Numbered from the stretch's first letter, positions 8,099 to 16,803 are shown. The stretch is 28,815 bases of DNA from Acetatifactor sp. (GCA_016293615.1 JAEDDX010000032.1:1-28815); one strand, 5' to 3'. Numbers and translations are program-made. The notes: generated from the letters alone by a model not told the origin.

Positions 8099-8418
8099 GA
8101 TTCCAGTACCTCCACAATTTTGTCCAGTCCCGATATCTTCAGGATTCTTCTGATCTGCCTGTCCGCATGGATGCAGTAGATTCTGCCTCCGAAGCAGGAT
8201 ATCTTGCGATACCTTCCCATGATCATTCCGATTCCGGAGGAATCCATAAAGCGCGTCTTCTCAAAGTCAAATACCACATTTTGCACCTCCTCGTCATACA
8301 GCATCTTATCTGCCGTCTCGCTGATATAGCCTGCCCGGTAATGATCCACCTCCTCGGGCAGTCTAATCATCAGGCAGTGATCGATGACGCGAAAAAGTTC
8401 TGTTACGGTCTGTTCCAT
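8095..8418 (-). CDS. spoIIAA: Anti-sigma F factor antagonist SpoIIAA
   Basis: A 107-residue STAS-domain protein. Unphosphorylated SpoIIAA binds SpoIIAB and so releases sigma F. The phospho-acceptor motif is FMDSSGIGMIMGRY, with the second serine (S61) the equivalent of Ser58 in Bacillus. The frame is open further upstream, through a terminator and leader, but the ATG at 8418 with AGGAGGAG five bases before it is clearly the start. It is first in a three-gene operon; its TGA overlaps the spoIIAB ATG. SpoIIE, which would dephosphorylate it, is outside the window. I saw no convincing sigma-H promoter or Spo0A box upstream. Confidence 0.95.
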   Translation of the reverse strand: MEQTVTELFRVIDHCLMIRLPEEVDHYRAGYISETADKMLYDEEVQNVVFDFEKTRFMDSSGIGMIMGRYRKISCFGGRIYCIHADRQIRRILKISGLDKIVEVLES

Positions 8419-8453
8419 ATACTCCTCCTGACATAACTTTGGCCCGCGCCGGC

Positions 8454-8482
8454 TGTGTGTACCGAGGCGGCCGCAACACACA
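8454..8482 (-). promoter_or_regulatory. Hairpin in the spoIIAA leader
   Basis: TGTGTGT (8454-8460) and ACACACA (8476-8482) form a perfect 7-bp inverted repeat around a GC-rich 15-base loop containing GCGGCCGC. It lies between the upstream operon's terminator and the spoIIAA ribosome binding site, 36 bases before the start codon. Its role, as an RNA stem or a protein-binding site, is unknown. Confidence 0.4.
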
Positions 8483-8483
8483 T

Positions 8484-8519
8484 AAAAAGGACCTGCAGAT
8501 ATCACGATCTGCAAGTCCT
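8484..8519 (-). terminator. Terminator of the valS-folC-TPR operon
   Basis: On the minus strand, AGGACTTGCAGAT (8519-8507) pairs with ATCTGCAGGTCCT (8500-8488) with one G-T pair. Five T residues follow (8488-8484 region). It is a strong intrinsic terminator 30 bases after the TPR gene stop, separating it from spoIIAA. Confidence 0.88.
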
Positions 8520-8548
8520 CTTCTTTCGTAACCGATTTCATCTGTATC

Positions 8549-9955
8549 TTATTCGCCCAAAGCATCCAGGAATTTCTGGGCATCTGCAACCCTGTCGGAT
8601 TCAGGGAAAAGCTCTTTCACCTTGTTGTAATAATCCTTGGCGTCCTGCGTGTCACCGTTCTTGTGGTAGGCCCGTGCCAGGAAATAATAACAGTCGACAG
8701 TCGGCGTACCGTACTTCAGCGCTCTCGAGAGAGCCGTGATTGCAGTCTCATACCGGTCCTCGCCATAGGCATCATGTCCCTCATTATAGAACTGCTCATA
8801 CAGGCTGGGCCCGATGGCGGCCTGCAGAGCCCCGTACAGGGTTCTGAAGCCCTCGGAAGCCTCCTCAATGTTGACGGACTGTGCGATCTGCTCGAGGGCG
8901 TCTGCGGTTGCGAGCTTGTCTCCGTCCTGCAGATACGCCGCGGATACGGTCAGCAGGCTGTCATAGGAAGCCATGGTGCCGCCCATTCCCACATAGCCCT
9001 GCAGATCCTTCTCCAGATCATTCAGACGGTCAGACAGCGACCGGTTCTCACTCTCCAGTTCCTGAATACGAAGCGTTTTCTCATCCAGCTGACTGCTGAT
9101 CTGCGCAATCTCCTGCTGGGACTGTGTCTTGATCTTGTTCTGCGCGGAAGGCACGAACAAAAAGAAAGTAGCTGCCATACCGATGACCAGACCGATGGCA
9201 ATGTTAAACAGTGTGGAAAGACCGCTTCCCTTGGGCTCCTTCACATTCACCGGCTGGATGATCATCTCATTGTCGCTGATATAGCGGACCGCCTCGTCTT
9301 TCTTGGCGTTCTTGCCGGACTGTCTGGAGCTTTCATCCGGTGCAAGCATCAGCTCCACTTCCTTCAGGTAGCGGAGTGTCTGTGTGTTGTTGCGGTCGAT
9401 CTCAATGCATTTGCGAAGCTCGCGCTGTGCACGCTCCCACTGCTCGCTGTCCATGTACAGCAGTGCCAGCAGAAGGTGCGCGCGGACAAATCTGGGGTTC
9501 ACGGAAAGCACCTTCTTCAGCTGAATGACTGCCAGATCCTTGTTGTCCTGCTTACAATAATTCAATGCCTGGTTATACTTCTTGATCGTACTGTTGATGG
9601 AATCCAACCGGGAAGGATTGGACTGTAATTTCTCGATATAGTCATCCGCGATATTCTTATCCGGACGGAGATTCTTGCTGATGACCCATTCACTGAGGGC
9701 GGAAACGACTTCGCCCATCTCATAATAGACCAGTCCCAGAAGGTTTCTGGCATCGATATGATTCTTATTAAACTTTAAACACTGTCTCAGGGAATTGACT
9801 GCACCGGTCAAGTCTCTGACGCAGGCCTTGTCCAGACCTTCGTTGTAGTACATATTTGAGACAGCAATAATCTTCTTGTACAAAGACACATCTGCTCCGC
9901 AGGCGGTGCAGTAATCATGCTCCGACAGAAGAACACCGCAATGATAGCAAAACAT
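8549..9955 (-). CDS. Zinc-ribbon, TPR-repeat membrane protein
   Basis: A 468-residue protein of unknown function. Residues 3-19 form a zinc ribbon (C3, C6, C16, C19; FCYHCG...YCTACG). Residues about 28-200 contain TPR-type helical repeats, for example ARNLLGLVYYEMGEVVSAL and AHLLLALLYMDSEQWERAQ. A single membrane helix lies at about 247-269, then a coiled coil at about 272-318. A second TPR block (about 385-465) includes CYYFLARAYHKNGDTQDAKDY. The zinc ribbon and first TPR block would be cytoplasmic, the coiled coil and last TPRs outside. The AGAGGTG site lies just ahead of the ATG. It is last in the valS operon, starting one base after the stop of the 50-residue gene. An assembly or scaffold role is plausible from the repeats but unproven. 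Confidence 0.85.
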   Translation of the reverse strand: MFCYHCGVLLSEHDYCTACGADVSLYKKIIAVSNMYYNEGLDKACVRDLTGAVNSLRQCLKFNKNHIDARNLLGLVYYEMGEVVSALSEWVISKNLRPDKNIADDYIEKLQSNPSRLDSINSTIKKYNQALNYCKQDNKDLAVIQLKKVLSVNPRFVRAHLLLALLYMDSEQWERAQRELRKCIEIDRNNTQTLRYLKEVELMLAPDESSRQSGKNAKKDEAVRYISDNEMIIQPVNVKEPKGSGLSTLFNIAIGLVIGMAATFFLFVPSAQNKIKTQSQQEIAQISSQLDEKTLRIQELESENRSLSDRLNDLEKDLQGYVGMGGTMASYDSLLTVSAAYLQDGDKLATADALEQIAQSVNIEEASEGFRTLYGALQAAIGPSLYEQFYNEGHDAYGEDRYETAITALSRALKYGTPTVDCYYFLARAYHKNGDTQDAKDYYNKVKELFPESDRVADAQKFLDALGE

Positions 9956-9956
9956 A

Positions 9957-10109
9957 TTACACCTCTTCTGCCTTCTGCTCGGACTCTTGTATCATCTTAA
10001 TGAGTAAATCTGCCATATCCGTCAGATCCTGATTATAGATGGCAGCCTCTGCTTCTTCCACCTCAAGACTGGGATGAAACTTCTTCAGTTCTTCTTCAAA
10101 ACTTATCAT
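9957..10109 (-). CDS. 50-residue acidic protein between folC and the TPR gene
   Basis: A short frame read directly from the sequence: it begins MISFEEELKKFHPSLEVEE and ends IQESEQKAEEV. It is acidic, lacks Cys and Trp, and is predicted to be nearly all helix. Three things support real coding. A good ribosome binding site (AAAGGAG, eight bases before the ATG) precedes it. Its ATG overlaps the folC stop in an ATGA arrangement. Its TAA is followed after one base by the ATG of the TPR gene. The central DLTDMADLLIKMIQ segment is amphipathic and could pack against a partner, perhaps the TPR protein. I do not recognise a family. Confidence 0.75.
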   Translation of the reverse strand: MISFEEELKKFHPSLEVEEAEAAIYNQDLTDMADLLIKMIQESEQKAEEV

Positions 10110-11416
10110 CTCAACAGCTCCTTTATCTCTCCCACCAGATACAGACTGCCTGCGATATAGCAGCGCTCGTCCGACTTCCGGCTGTGCAGCAGCGCTTCAA
10201 ACGCTGCGGTTACATTGTCAAAACTTTCAAACCTACATGCGGGATACTGTGCAAACACAGCCTCCAGGACCTCGCCCGGAACCGTTCTTCCCGTGTGTAA
10301 CTGTGTGAGGTAAAACCTCTCAAACAGACCGGATTCCACCACCTGTGCAATCATCCGGCCGTAATCCTTATCGCTTACAACCGCAAACATCAGGGCCCGT
10401 CTGCCTTCGAATCCGTCCGCTCTGACGGCGTCGAGGAACGCGCGGATGCCATCCTCATTGTGGGCACCGTCGACAAACACCTCCGGCAGAACCTCTTCCA
10501 TGCGCCCGGCCCAAAAACAGGAGGCAACCCCCTGTCGGATGTGCAGGGCTGTAATACTTTTCCCCTCATCGATGGCTTCTATCGCACGCACGGCAAGCGC
10601 TGCGTTCTCCATCTGATAAGGTGCAATCGTCCTGATGCGAAGTTCGATATCTTTATAATACCGAGTGCGCATGGAAAAATCAATGCTTTTATTCTGAATT
10701 CCCAAGAACCTGTAGTGCTCTTTCGACACAGGCTGTGTCTTTACCCCAAGTTCCATGGCTCTCTTCTCAAAAACTTCAGAAATCCCGGGCGAAGTGCACC
10801 AGTAGACACATTTCGCGCCCGTCTTCATGATGCCCGCCTTCTCGGACGCAATCTGTTCGACGGTGTCTCCCAGATACGCCACATGGTCGAGGCTGATATG
10901 GGTGATCACCGACAGTTCCTTCTGCGACACGGAATTGGTCGCATCCAGCCTTCCGCCCAGACCGGTCTCCAAAATACAATAATCGGCCGGATGACTGTCA
11001 AACAGGATCATGCCGATGAAAAAAATAAACTCGAAAAAGGACGGATGATACCCTGCGCTTTGTCCCGGCTCCGCCCGGTCCAGTCTGTCGCAGACAGCAT
11101 GAAAAGCGCGTAAAAATTCCTCCCGGCTCACCATTTCCCCGTGAATCAGAAAGCGTTCCCTCACATCGACCAGATGCGGAGAGGTGAACACATTCACAGT
11201 ATATCCCGCCGCCTCCAGAATAGAACGCAAATAGGCACAAACGCTTCCCTTGCCGTTTGTACCTGCCACATGTATGATCTTCATTTTTCGGTCAGGATCA
11301 CCGAGGCGGTGTAAGAACGCCTCGGTATCCTCCATCGTATTCTTGCCGGTAAAGCGCGGAATGGAAAACAGATACTCCACCGCTTCCTCAAATGTATCAA
11401 TCTTATGTTGTTTCAA
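10106..11416 (-). CDS. folC: Folylpolyglutamate synthase / dihydrofolate synthase FolC
   Basis: A 436-residue Mur-ligase-type enzyme that adds glutamate to folates, and in many bacteria also to dihydropteroate, using ATP. The P-loop is HVAGTNGKGS (49-58). FTSPHLVDVRER (78-89), ETGLGGRLDATN (150-161) and ITHISLDHVAYLG (171-183) are the substrate and metal-binding signatures. The C-terminal domain has the FVDGAHNEDG motif. The frame starts with TTG one base after the stop of the membrane-protein gene, with only a weak GAGATGG site, so it probably depends on translational coupling. The next internal ATG would remove the conserved N-terminus. valS-folC linkage is common in Firmicutes; here one gene is inserted between them. 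Confidence 0.95.
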   Translation of the reverse strand: MKQHKIDTFEEAVEYLFSIPRFTGKNTMEDTEAFLHRLGDPDRKMKIIHVAGTNGKGSVCAYLRSILEAAGYTVNVFTSPHLVDVRERFLIHGEMVSREEFLRAFHAVCDRLDRAEPGQSAGYHPSFFEFIFFIGMILFDSHPADYCILETGLGGRLDATNSVSQKELSVITHISLDHVAYLGDTVEQIASEKAGIMKTGAKCVYWCTSPGISEVFEKRAMELGVKTQPVSKEHYRFLGIQNKSIDFSMRTRYYKDIELRIRTIAPYQMENAALAVRAIEAIDEGKSITALHIRQGVASCFWAGRMEEVLPEVFVDGAHNEDGIRAFLDAVRADGFEGRRALMFAVVSDKDYGRMIAQVVESGLFERFYLTQLHTGRTVPGEVLEAVFAQYPACRFESFDNVTAAFEALLHSRKSDERCYIAGSLYLVGEIKELLR

Positions 11417-11417
11417 T

Positions 11418-13745
11418 TTACCATCTCAGCTTTCTGTTTCTGTGCCAAAGTACGAGCATACTGCCAACGGTCAGCAGGGAAAGAATCTCTGCCGCACGCC
11501 AGTACCAGGGCTCCCGGTAAAAGACTCTGATCTCGCCGGTAAAATCCTCCGGAATCAGGATCCGGATGCGCGCGGAATCTCCTTCCGACAGGCACTCTTG
11601 CGAAATCTCACCATCCTTTGATGTCACCCGATATCCCGGGAACGCAATCATAGGAAGCAGAACCGTACCGTTGTCGCCGGGCTCTGTCACAAGGAAGGCT
11701 GCGGTCGTGCCAACCTTTTTGTAACCTGATATCTTCGCGCCGCCGGAAACCTCCGGTTCCTGCACATTCTCAGCCGTCTCCCATTTAGAACCGCTGTAAG
11801 AATACTCTCCGCCGCTGACAGCACCCATGGTGTAAACCGCTCTTGTATCATTCATATAGTGAATCTTGCCGTTATCGAGGGTCTCCTCCATAAAGAAGAC
11901 GCCCGAAACCAGACTTAATGTACAGAGCACACCGGCAGCACAGAGGGCGGATGCCTTGCCCGCACGTTCTGAAAGAATCAGCAGTCCATAGCCACAGACC
12001 AACGCAGCCAGCACAGATGCGACGGCCAAAAATCTCCATATGAATTGAATGGAACATACCAGATATGCGAAATCACCCAGCCGTTCAATCAGAACGTCCC
12101 AGGGGAAGTATACCGTGGACATCCAAACAGCAATCAGGCACAGCAAAAGGCACAGTACCACAGGCTTTCTCGACTGCTTTTCCTCCGGTTTTTTGCTTAA
12201 CAGCAGAAGCCCGATACACAAAGATACGCCTAAGGTCAGGCTAAGTCCTAAACTGTTGGGCATCTCACTTCGAATGGAGCTGTCTGCACCGACAAACTCC
12301 CAAATCCACTTCGGAAACAGGTCAAATAACTGTCCGAACACCACACCGCCGTTTTGCAGATAAGTCACTTTCTTTTCGTTAAAAACTGCAAATCGTCCGG
12401 TTCTGTAGTAGTCAAAGAAGGGAAGCAGAAATCCCAGATTGACAAGTACAGAGACGATGACCGTTTTGACCAGTGCAAAGAATCTGCGCTTCCGAAAGGT
12501 CATAGGAAGCAGGAAGACACAAGTCATAAGAAGAAAGACCGCAATCATTTCCACGCTTAAAACATGGTTCTGCAATACGCCGGTGATACCGAACACCAGC
12601 GGCACAAAGCAATACCGGTACTCACCCGATTCCGTGTCCGTCGTATAGATCCGGTACATCCCATAGAGCACAAGCGGAAAGAACGCAATCGCACTATACT
12701 CACCTACCGCACTTCGCAGGTAAATATCCACCAGTCTGTACGGGGCCATGCAGTACAAAAACACCACCGCCAGAGTCGCCCACTGATTTTTTAACATCTT
12801 CGAAAAACAATAATAGGCAATCCCCGCCGTGATCAGATTGATGATCACAACATAAACATTATAAGCAATCGTCAGGTGGAACCCCATCAACTGCAGGAAA
12901 GCCGGAAGATACAGCAAAAATTCTCCGTAAAATACAGGATTTGCATAGCCGTATCCGTTATAGAACACAGGATTAATCCGCACCGGAAATTGTCCTGAAA
13001 GCCACCCGTCCCGGATACCTTCGATTCTGCACAAATGGAACATCAGGTCATGTCCCTCGATCGTTTTGGAGAACAAGGCCGGAATACCGGAAACCAGGGC
13101 AATCATCACGCATCCAATCACTGCAATGCGGACAGAGTCGGGAATCCCCTTTCTCCTCTGATAAACAGCAACAAAAACACAGACATTCAGAAATAACAGT
13201 CCCATGATGCGCAGAAAAAGAGTTCTCACCGCAAGCATATTGGTTTCCCGGATTTCAAAGGAGGTTACCTTCACTTCTCCCTGACCGCTATAGCAGACCA
13301 CAAGAGACGGACTATAATCAATGTTGATCCAGAAACCGTTTTGGTCTTCGGCAGCGCCTTCTGCCATGTAGATGACATTCTGTTCTACAGTGTGATATCT
13401 GTCGTCCAGATAGGTATGCGGCCAGATGAATGTCCCGGGTGAACCACCCTCCCAGGTTACCCGATACTCGTAGTAACCTTTTCTCAGGAAAAAGGAGGGA
13501 ACCACATTATAGAGTCCGAATGCATTGTCCTCATCAAATGTATTTCCGACGGCTCTGGGATCCTGCGTATTGACATACTGCGCAAAATCGGTCTCCTCAT
13601 ATGTGTAGTGCAGGAGATTCCGGGAGTTCTTCCAATAAAGTCCTGCGAAGACAAGTACGCTCAAAATGTTCAATACCAGCAGCATCAGCCACCATCTTTT
13701 CATCAAAAACGCCGCGATTCCCTTCGCTTTTCCCTGTAACTTCAT
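11418..13745 (-). CDS. Multi-pass membrane protein, PTPS-related family
   Basis: A 775-residue integral membrane protein resembling the '6-pyruvoyl-tetrahydropterin synthase related' family, which despite the name has no shown pterin activity and looks like GT-C glycosyltransferases or YfhO. One membrane helix at about 17-37 is followed by an outside domain (about 40-165), then roughly ten helices. The best conserved stretch is GHDLMFHLCRIEGIRDGWLS with FPVRINPVFYNGYGYANP. A second outside domain (about 635-735) precedes a last helix and basic tail. The frame can start at a TTG at 13766 inside valS, but the ATG at 13745, with GAGGTG just before it and ten bases after the valS stop, is preferred. 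A lipid-linked sugar transferase role is inference only. The link to folC is positional and need not be functional. Confidence 0.75.
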   Translation of the reverse strand: MKLQGKAKGIAAFLMKRWWLMLLVLNILSVLVFAGLYWKNSRNLLHYTYEETDFAQYVNTQDPRAVGNTFDEDNAFGLYNVVPSFFLRKGYYEYRVTWEGGSPGTFIWPHTYLDDRYHTVEQNVIYMAEGAAEDQNGFWINIDYSPSLVVCYSGQGEVKVTSFEIRETNMLAVRTLFLRIMGLLFLNVCVFVAVYQRRKGIPDSVRIAVIGCVMIALVSGIPALFSKTIEGHDLMFHLCRIEGIRDGWLSGQFPVRINPVFYNGYGYANPVFYGEFLLYLPAFLQLMGFHLTIAYNVYVVIINLITAGIAYYCFSKMLKNQWATLAVVFLYCMAPYRLVDIYLRSAVGEYSAIAFFPLVLYGMYRIYTTDTESGEYRYCFVPLVFGITGVLQNHVLSVEMIAVFLLMTCVFLLPMTFRKRRFFALVKTVIVSVLVNLGFLLPFFDYYRTGRFAVFNEKKVTYLQNGGVVFGQLFDLFPKWIWEFVGADSSIRSEMPNSLGLSLTLGVSLCIGLLLLSKKPEEKQSRKPVVLCLLLCLIAVWMSTVYFPWDVLIERLGDFAYLVCSIQFIWRFLAVASVLAALVCGYGLLILSERAGKASALCAAGVLCTLSLVSGVFFMEETLDNGKIHYMNDTRAVYTMGAVSGGEYSYSGSKWETAENVQEPEVSGGAKISGYKKVGTTAAFLVTEPGDNGTVLLPMIAFPGYRVTSKDGEISQECLSEGDSARIRILIPEDFTGEIRVFYREPWYWRAAEILSLLTVGSMLVLWHRNRKLRW

Positions 13746-13755
13746 AAACACCTCA

Positions 13756-16419
13756 CTATGATCCAAGCTGTGCCAGACGGGTGGTTACCTGCTCCATCAT
13801 CTGCGTATATTTTGCGAGCTTCTCTTTCTCCTCGTTGATCTTCGCTTCGGGCGCTTTGGAGATGAATCTTTCATTGGAAAGCATGCCGTTGACACGGGCA
13901 AGCTCGCCCTCGAGGCGCTTCTGCTCCTTCCGGAGTCTCTCGATCTCCTGTGCAATGTCAACCAGTTCAGCAAAAGGAATGTAGAGCGTTGCGCCGGGGA
14001 TCACTACGGATACCGCATCCTCCGGAATTCCGGCTTTGTCCTTCTGCATGGATACTTCGTTTGCATATGCCAGGGAGGCAAAGAAGAGCTTGCCGTCGGT
14101 AAAGGTCGCAAGGATGTCCTCATCCCCGCTTACCACAAATACGCTTGCCTTGCGGCTGGGCGCAACATTCATCTCGGTTCTGATGTTACGGATGCCGCGT
14201 ACCGCTTCCTTGATGATCTCGATATCCTTCTCTTCCTTTGCAAACGCTCTTTCAGCGGTGTACTCGGGCCATTTGCTGATCATGATGGACTCTTCCTCAC
14301 TCTGCAGGGTGCAGAAGATCTCCTCGGTGATGAAGGGCATGTAGGGATGCAGAAGCTTCAGGGCGTCGATCAGTACCGTCTTCAAGGTCCAAAGTGCCGC
14401 ATTCTGGCTGGTGGCGTCGTCAGAGTTGTACAGACGGGGCTTCACCATCTCGATGTACCAGTCGCAGAACTCATCCCAGATGAAGTCGTAAACCTTCTGA
14501 ACGGCGATACCCAGTTCAAAGTTTTCCATGTTCTCAGTCGCGTCTTTTACCAGGGTATTGAGCTTGGAAAGGATCCACTGATCCACCGGCTGCAGATCGC
14601 CTGCTGCGGGAGCGGTCACTTCCTTGCCGTCCATATTCATCATGATGAATCTGGAAGCGTTCCATACCTTGTTGGCAAAGTTTCTGGAATTCTCTACTCT
14701 CTCGTAGTAGAAGCGCATATCGTTGCCGGGTGCATTACCGGTAATCAGGGTCAGTCTCAGCGCGTCTGCACCGTACTGGTCGATGATCTCAAGCGGGTCG
14801 ATACCGTTGCCGAGGGACTTGCTCATCTTGCGTCCCTGGCTGTCTCTTACCAGACCGTGGAAAAGAACGGTCTTGAAGGGCTTCTCGCCCATCTGCTCAA
14901 AGCCGGAGAAAATCATACGGATCACCCAGAAGAAAATGATATCATACCCGGTTACAAGCACATCGGTGGGATAGAAATACTTCAGATCTTCCGTCATTTC
15001 AGGCCAGCCGAGGGTCTCAAACGGCCAGAGTGCCGAGGAGAACCAGGTATCCAGAGTGTCGGGATCCTGCGTGAAATGCGTACAGCCGCACTTGGGACAT
15101 ACGGCAGGCTGCTCCTTCGCTACCACTACTTCGCCGCACTCGTCACAGTAGTACGCAGGAATTCTGTGCCCCCACCACAGCTGACGGCTGATACACCAGT
15201 CACGGATGTTATCGGTCCAGTTGAAGTAGTTCTTCTCCATTCTCTCGGGAATCAGTCTGATCTCGCCGTTCTTCACAGCTTCCCTTGCAGGCTTGATCAG
15301 CTCCTCCATCTTCACGAACCACTGCTCTTTTACCAGCGGCTCAATGGTAGTCTTACAACGGTCATGGGTGCCTACATTGTGGTCGTGGTCTTCGATCTTC
15401 ACCAGAAGGCCGAGGGAGTCGAGCTCCTCTACGATAGCCTTTCTCGCCTCGTAACGGTCCATGCCCTCGAACCTGCCGCCGTTTTTGTTGATGGTGGCGT
15501 CATCGTTCATGACATTGATGATGGGAAGGTTATGGCGCTTTCCTACTTCGAAGTCGTTGGGGTCATGCGCGGGCGTGATCTTCACAACACCGGTACCGAA
15601 CTCTCTGTCTACATAGGTGTCGGTCACGATGGGGATCACACGGTTCATGATGGGAAGCATTACGCTCTTGCCGATCAGATGTGCATATCTCTCATCTTCG
15701 GGATGAATTGCAACCGCAGTATCGCCGAGCATGGTCTCGGGACGGGTGGTCGCAAAGGTCAGAAACTCTGTCGTGCTGGGGGTACCGTCATCATTCATGA
15801 TGGGATACTTAATGTGCCAGAAATGACCGGCCTGCTCCTGATACTCTACCTCGGCGTCAGAGATGGAGGTATTACAAACGGGACACCAGTTGATGATGCG
15901 GGAGCCCTTGTAAATATAGCCTTTCTCGTGCATCTTGACAAAAACCTCGGTAACGGCCTTGTTGCAGCCCTCATCCATGGTAAAGCGCTCTCTGTCCCAG
16001 TCACAGGAGGAGCCAAGCTTCTTTAACTGGGAGATGATGCGTCCGCCGTATTCCCTCTTCCAGTCCCACGCTCTCTCGAGGAACTTCTCACGGCCCAGGT
16101 CGTGCTTGTCGATTCCCTCGCTCCTTAGCTTCTCGATGATCTTGACCTCGGTCGCGATGGATGCATGGTCGGTGCCGGGCTGCCAGAGTGCATTGTAGCC
16201 CTGCATTCTCTTAAAGCGGATCAGGATATCCTGCATGGTGTTATCCAGTGCATGGCCCATGTGGAGCTGTCCCGTGATATTTGGGGGCGGAATCACGATT
16301 GTGAAGGGAGTCTTGGAATGATCCACCTCAGCGTGAAAATACTTCTTTTCCAGCCACTTCTCGTACAGTCTGTCTTCTATGCCCTTGGGGTCATAGGTTT
16401 TTGCAAGTTCTTTGCTCAT
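13756..16419 (-). CDS. valS: Valyl-tRNA synthetase
   Basis: An 887-residue class I aminoacyl-tRNA synthetase that charges tRNA-Val. PPPNITGQLHMGHAL (45-59) holds the HIGH motif as HMGH, and GRKMSKSLGN holds KMSKS at 531-535. The editing domain (about 190-350) contains TFATTRPETMLGDTA. Two Cys pairs, CDECG (425-429) with CPKCG (441-445), probably bind zinc in the insertion before WFSSALWPF. An extra CPVC pair is at 179-182. The C-terminal coiled coil (about 820-885) carries EIERLRKEQKRLEGELARV. The ATG has AAAGGAG ahead of it. It is first in a five-gene operon and controlled by the T-box leader upstream. Length and motifs are complete. Confidence 0.98.
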   Translation of the reverse strand: MSKELAKTYDPKGIEDRLYEKWLEKKYFHAEVDHSKTPFTIVIPPPNITGQLHMGHALDNTMQDILIRFKRMQGYNALWQPGTDHASIATEVKIIEKLRSEGIDKHDLGREKFLERAWDWKREYGGRIISQLKKLGSSCDWDRERFTMDEGCNKAVTEVFVKMHEKGYIYKGSRIINWCPVCNTSISDAEVEYQEQAGHFWHIKYPIMNDDGTPSTTEFLTFATTRPETMLGDTAVAIHPEDERYAHLIGKSVMLPIMNRVIPIVTDTYVDREFGTGVVKITPAHDPNDFEVGKRHNLPIINVMNDDATINKNGGRFEGMDRYEARKAIVEELDSLGLLVKIEDHDHNVGTHDRCKTTIEPLVKEQWFVKMEELIKPAREAVKNGEIRLIPERMEKNYFNWTDNIRDWCISRQLWWGHRIPAYYCDECGEVVVAKEQPAVCPKCGCTHFTQDPDTLDTWFSSALWPFETLGWPEMTEDLKYFYPTDVLVTGYDIIFFWVIRMIFSGFEQMGEKPFKTVLFHGLVRDSQGRKMSKSLGNGIDPLEIIDQYGADALRLTLITGNAPGNDMRFYYERVENSRNFANKVWNASRFIMMNMDGKEVTAPAAGDLQPVDQWILSKLNTLVKDATENMENFELGIAVQKVYDFIWDEFCDWYIEMVKPRLYNSDDATSQNAALWTLKTVLIDALKLLHPYMPFITEEIFCTLQSEEESIMISKWPEYTAERAFAKEEKDIEIIKEAVRGIRNIRTEMNVAPSRKASVFVVSGDEDILATFTDGKLFFASLAYANEVSMQKDKAGIPEDAVSVVIPGATLYIPFAELVDIAQEIERLRKEQKRLEGELARVNGMLSNERFISKAPEAKINEEKEKLAKYTQMMEQVTTRLAQLGS

Positions 16420-16483
16420 AGTGTGTCTCCTTTCGAAACTGTCCGTATCCGCAGGCTTTCCGCGGAATCCGGGCTTTTTTAGG

Positions 16484-16768
16484 CAAAGGAAAGCCCTTTG
16501 CCAACCAACATGATCAGCAAAGGGCGTATATACGCGGTACCACCTTTGTTCACAACAGTCTCACGACTGCTGCCTTAGCGACTTCCTCTAAAGTCCTATC
16601 CTGTAACGGGGATACTCCGTGAAGCCTTACTTCGGGTTCAGGCTCCCGGCTCAGAAGCTACCTTCCATATTCTTACCTTTGAGCCGCCTTTCAGCATCCG
16701 CGATGGATAGCCGCTCTCTCTTTCAAGGGGTGATATGTACTCCTCTTCCTCACTGCCTTTCAAATATA
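16484..16768 (-). promoter_or_regulatory. T-box leader of valS (valine-responsive riboswitch)
   Basis: On the minus strand, the leader has the conserved T-box sequence AAAGGTGGTACCGCG (16547-16533), which forms the antiterminator and base-pairs with the uncharged tRNA acceptor end. The terminator follows: GCCCTTTGC (16525-16517) pairs with GCAAAGGGC (16501-16493), then an imperfect T-rich run. Stem I begins with GAGGAAGAGGAGTACATA and contains AGAGAGCGG. The specifier stretch GAAGGTAGCTTCTGAG places GTA, a valine codon, at 16661-16659, matching the gene it controls. Uncharged tRNA-Val should promote readthrough into valS and the four genes behind it. Confidence 0.92.
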
Positions 16769-16774
16769 GTAGAA

Positions 16775-16803
16775 AATATAAGCCAAAATCCATACTTTGT
16801 CAA
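16775..16803 (-). promoter_or_regulatory. Sigma-A promoter of the valS operon
   Basis: On the minus strand, a perfect TTGACA (16803-16798), a 17-base spacer and TATATT (16780-16775). The transcript would start near 16768 and run straight into the T-box leader. Confidence 0.92.

Noticed and set aside
8095..8589. A longer SpoIIAA starting near 8589
   Set aside because: The extension would run through the strong terminator of the preceding operon and its coding end; the AGGAGGAG site at 8418 fixes the start.
14347..16026. A 559-codon plus-strand frame opposite valS
   Set aside because: It is an antisense shadow of the conserved synthetase gene, with no start signals or recognisable domain.
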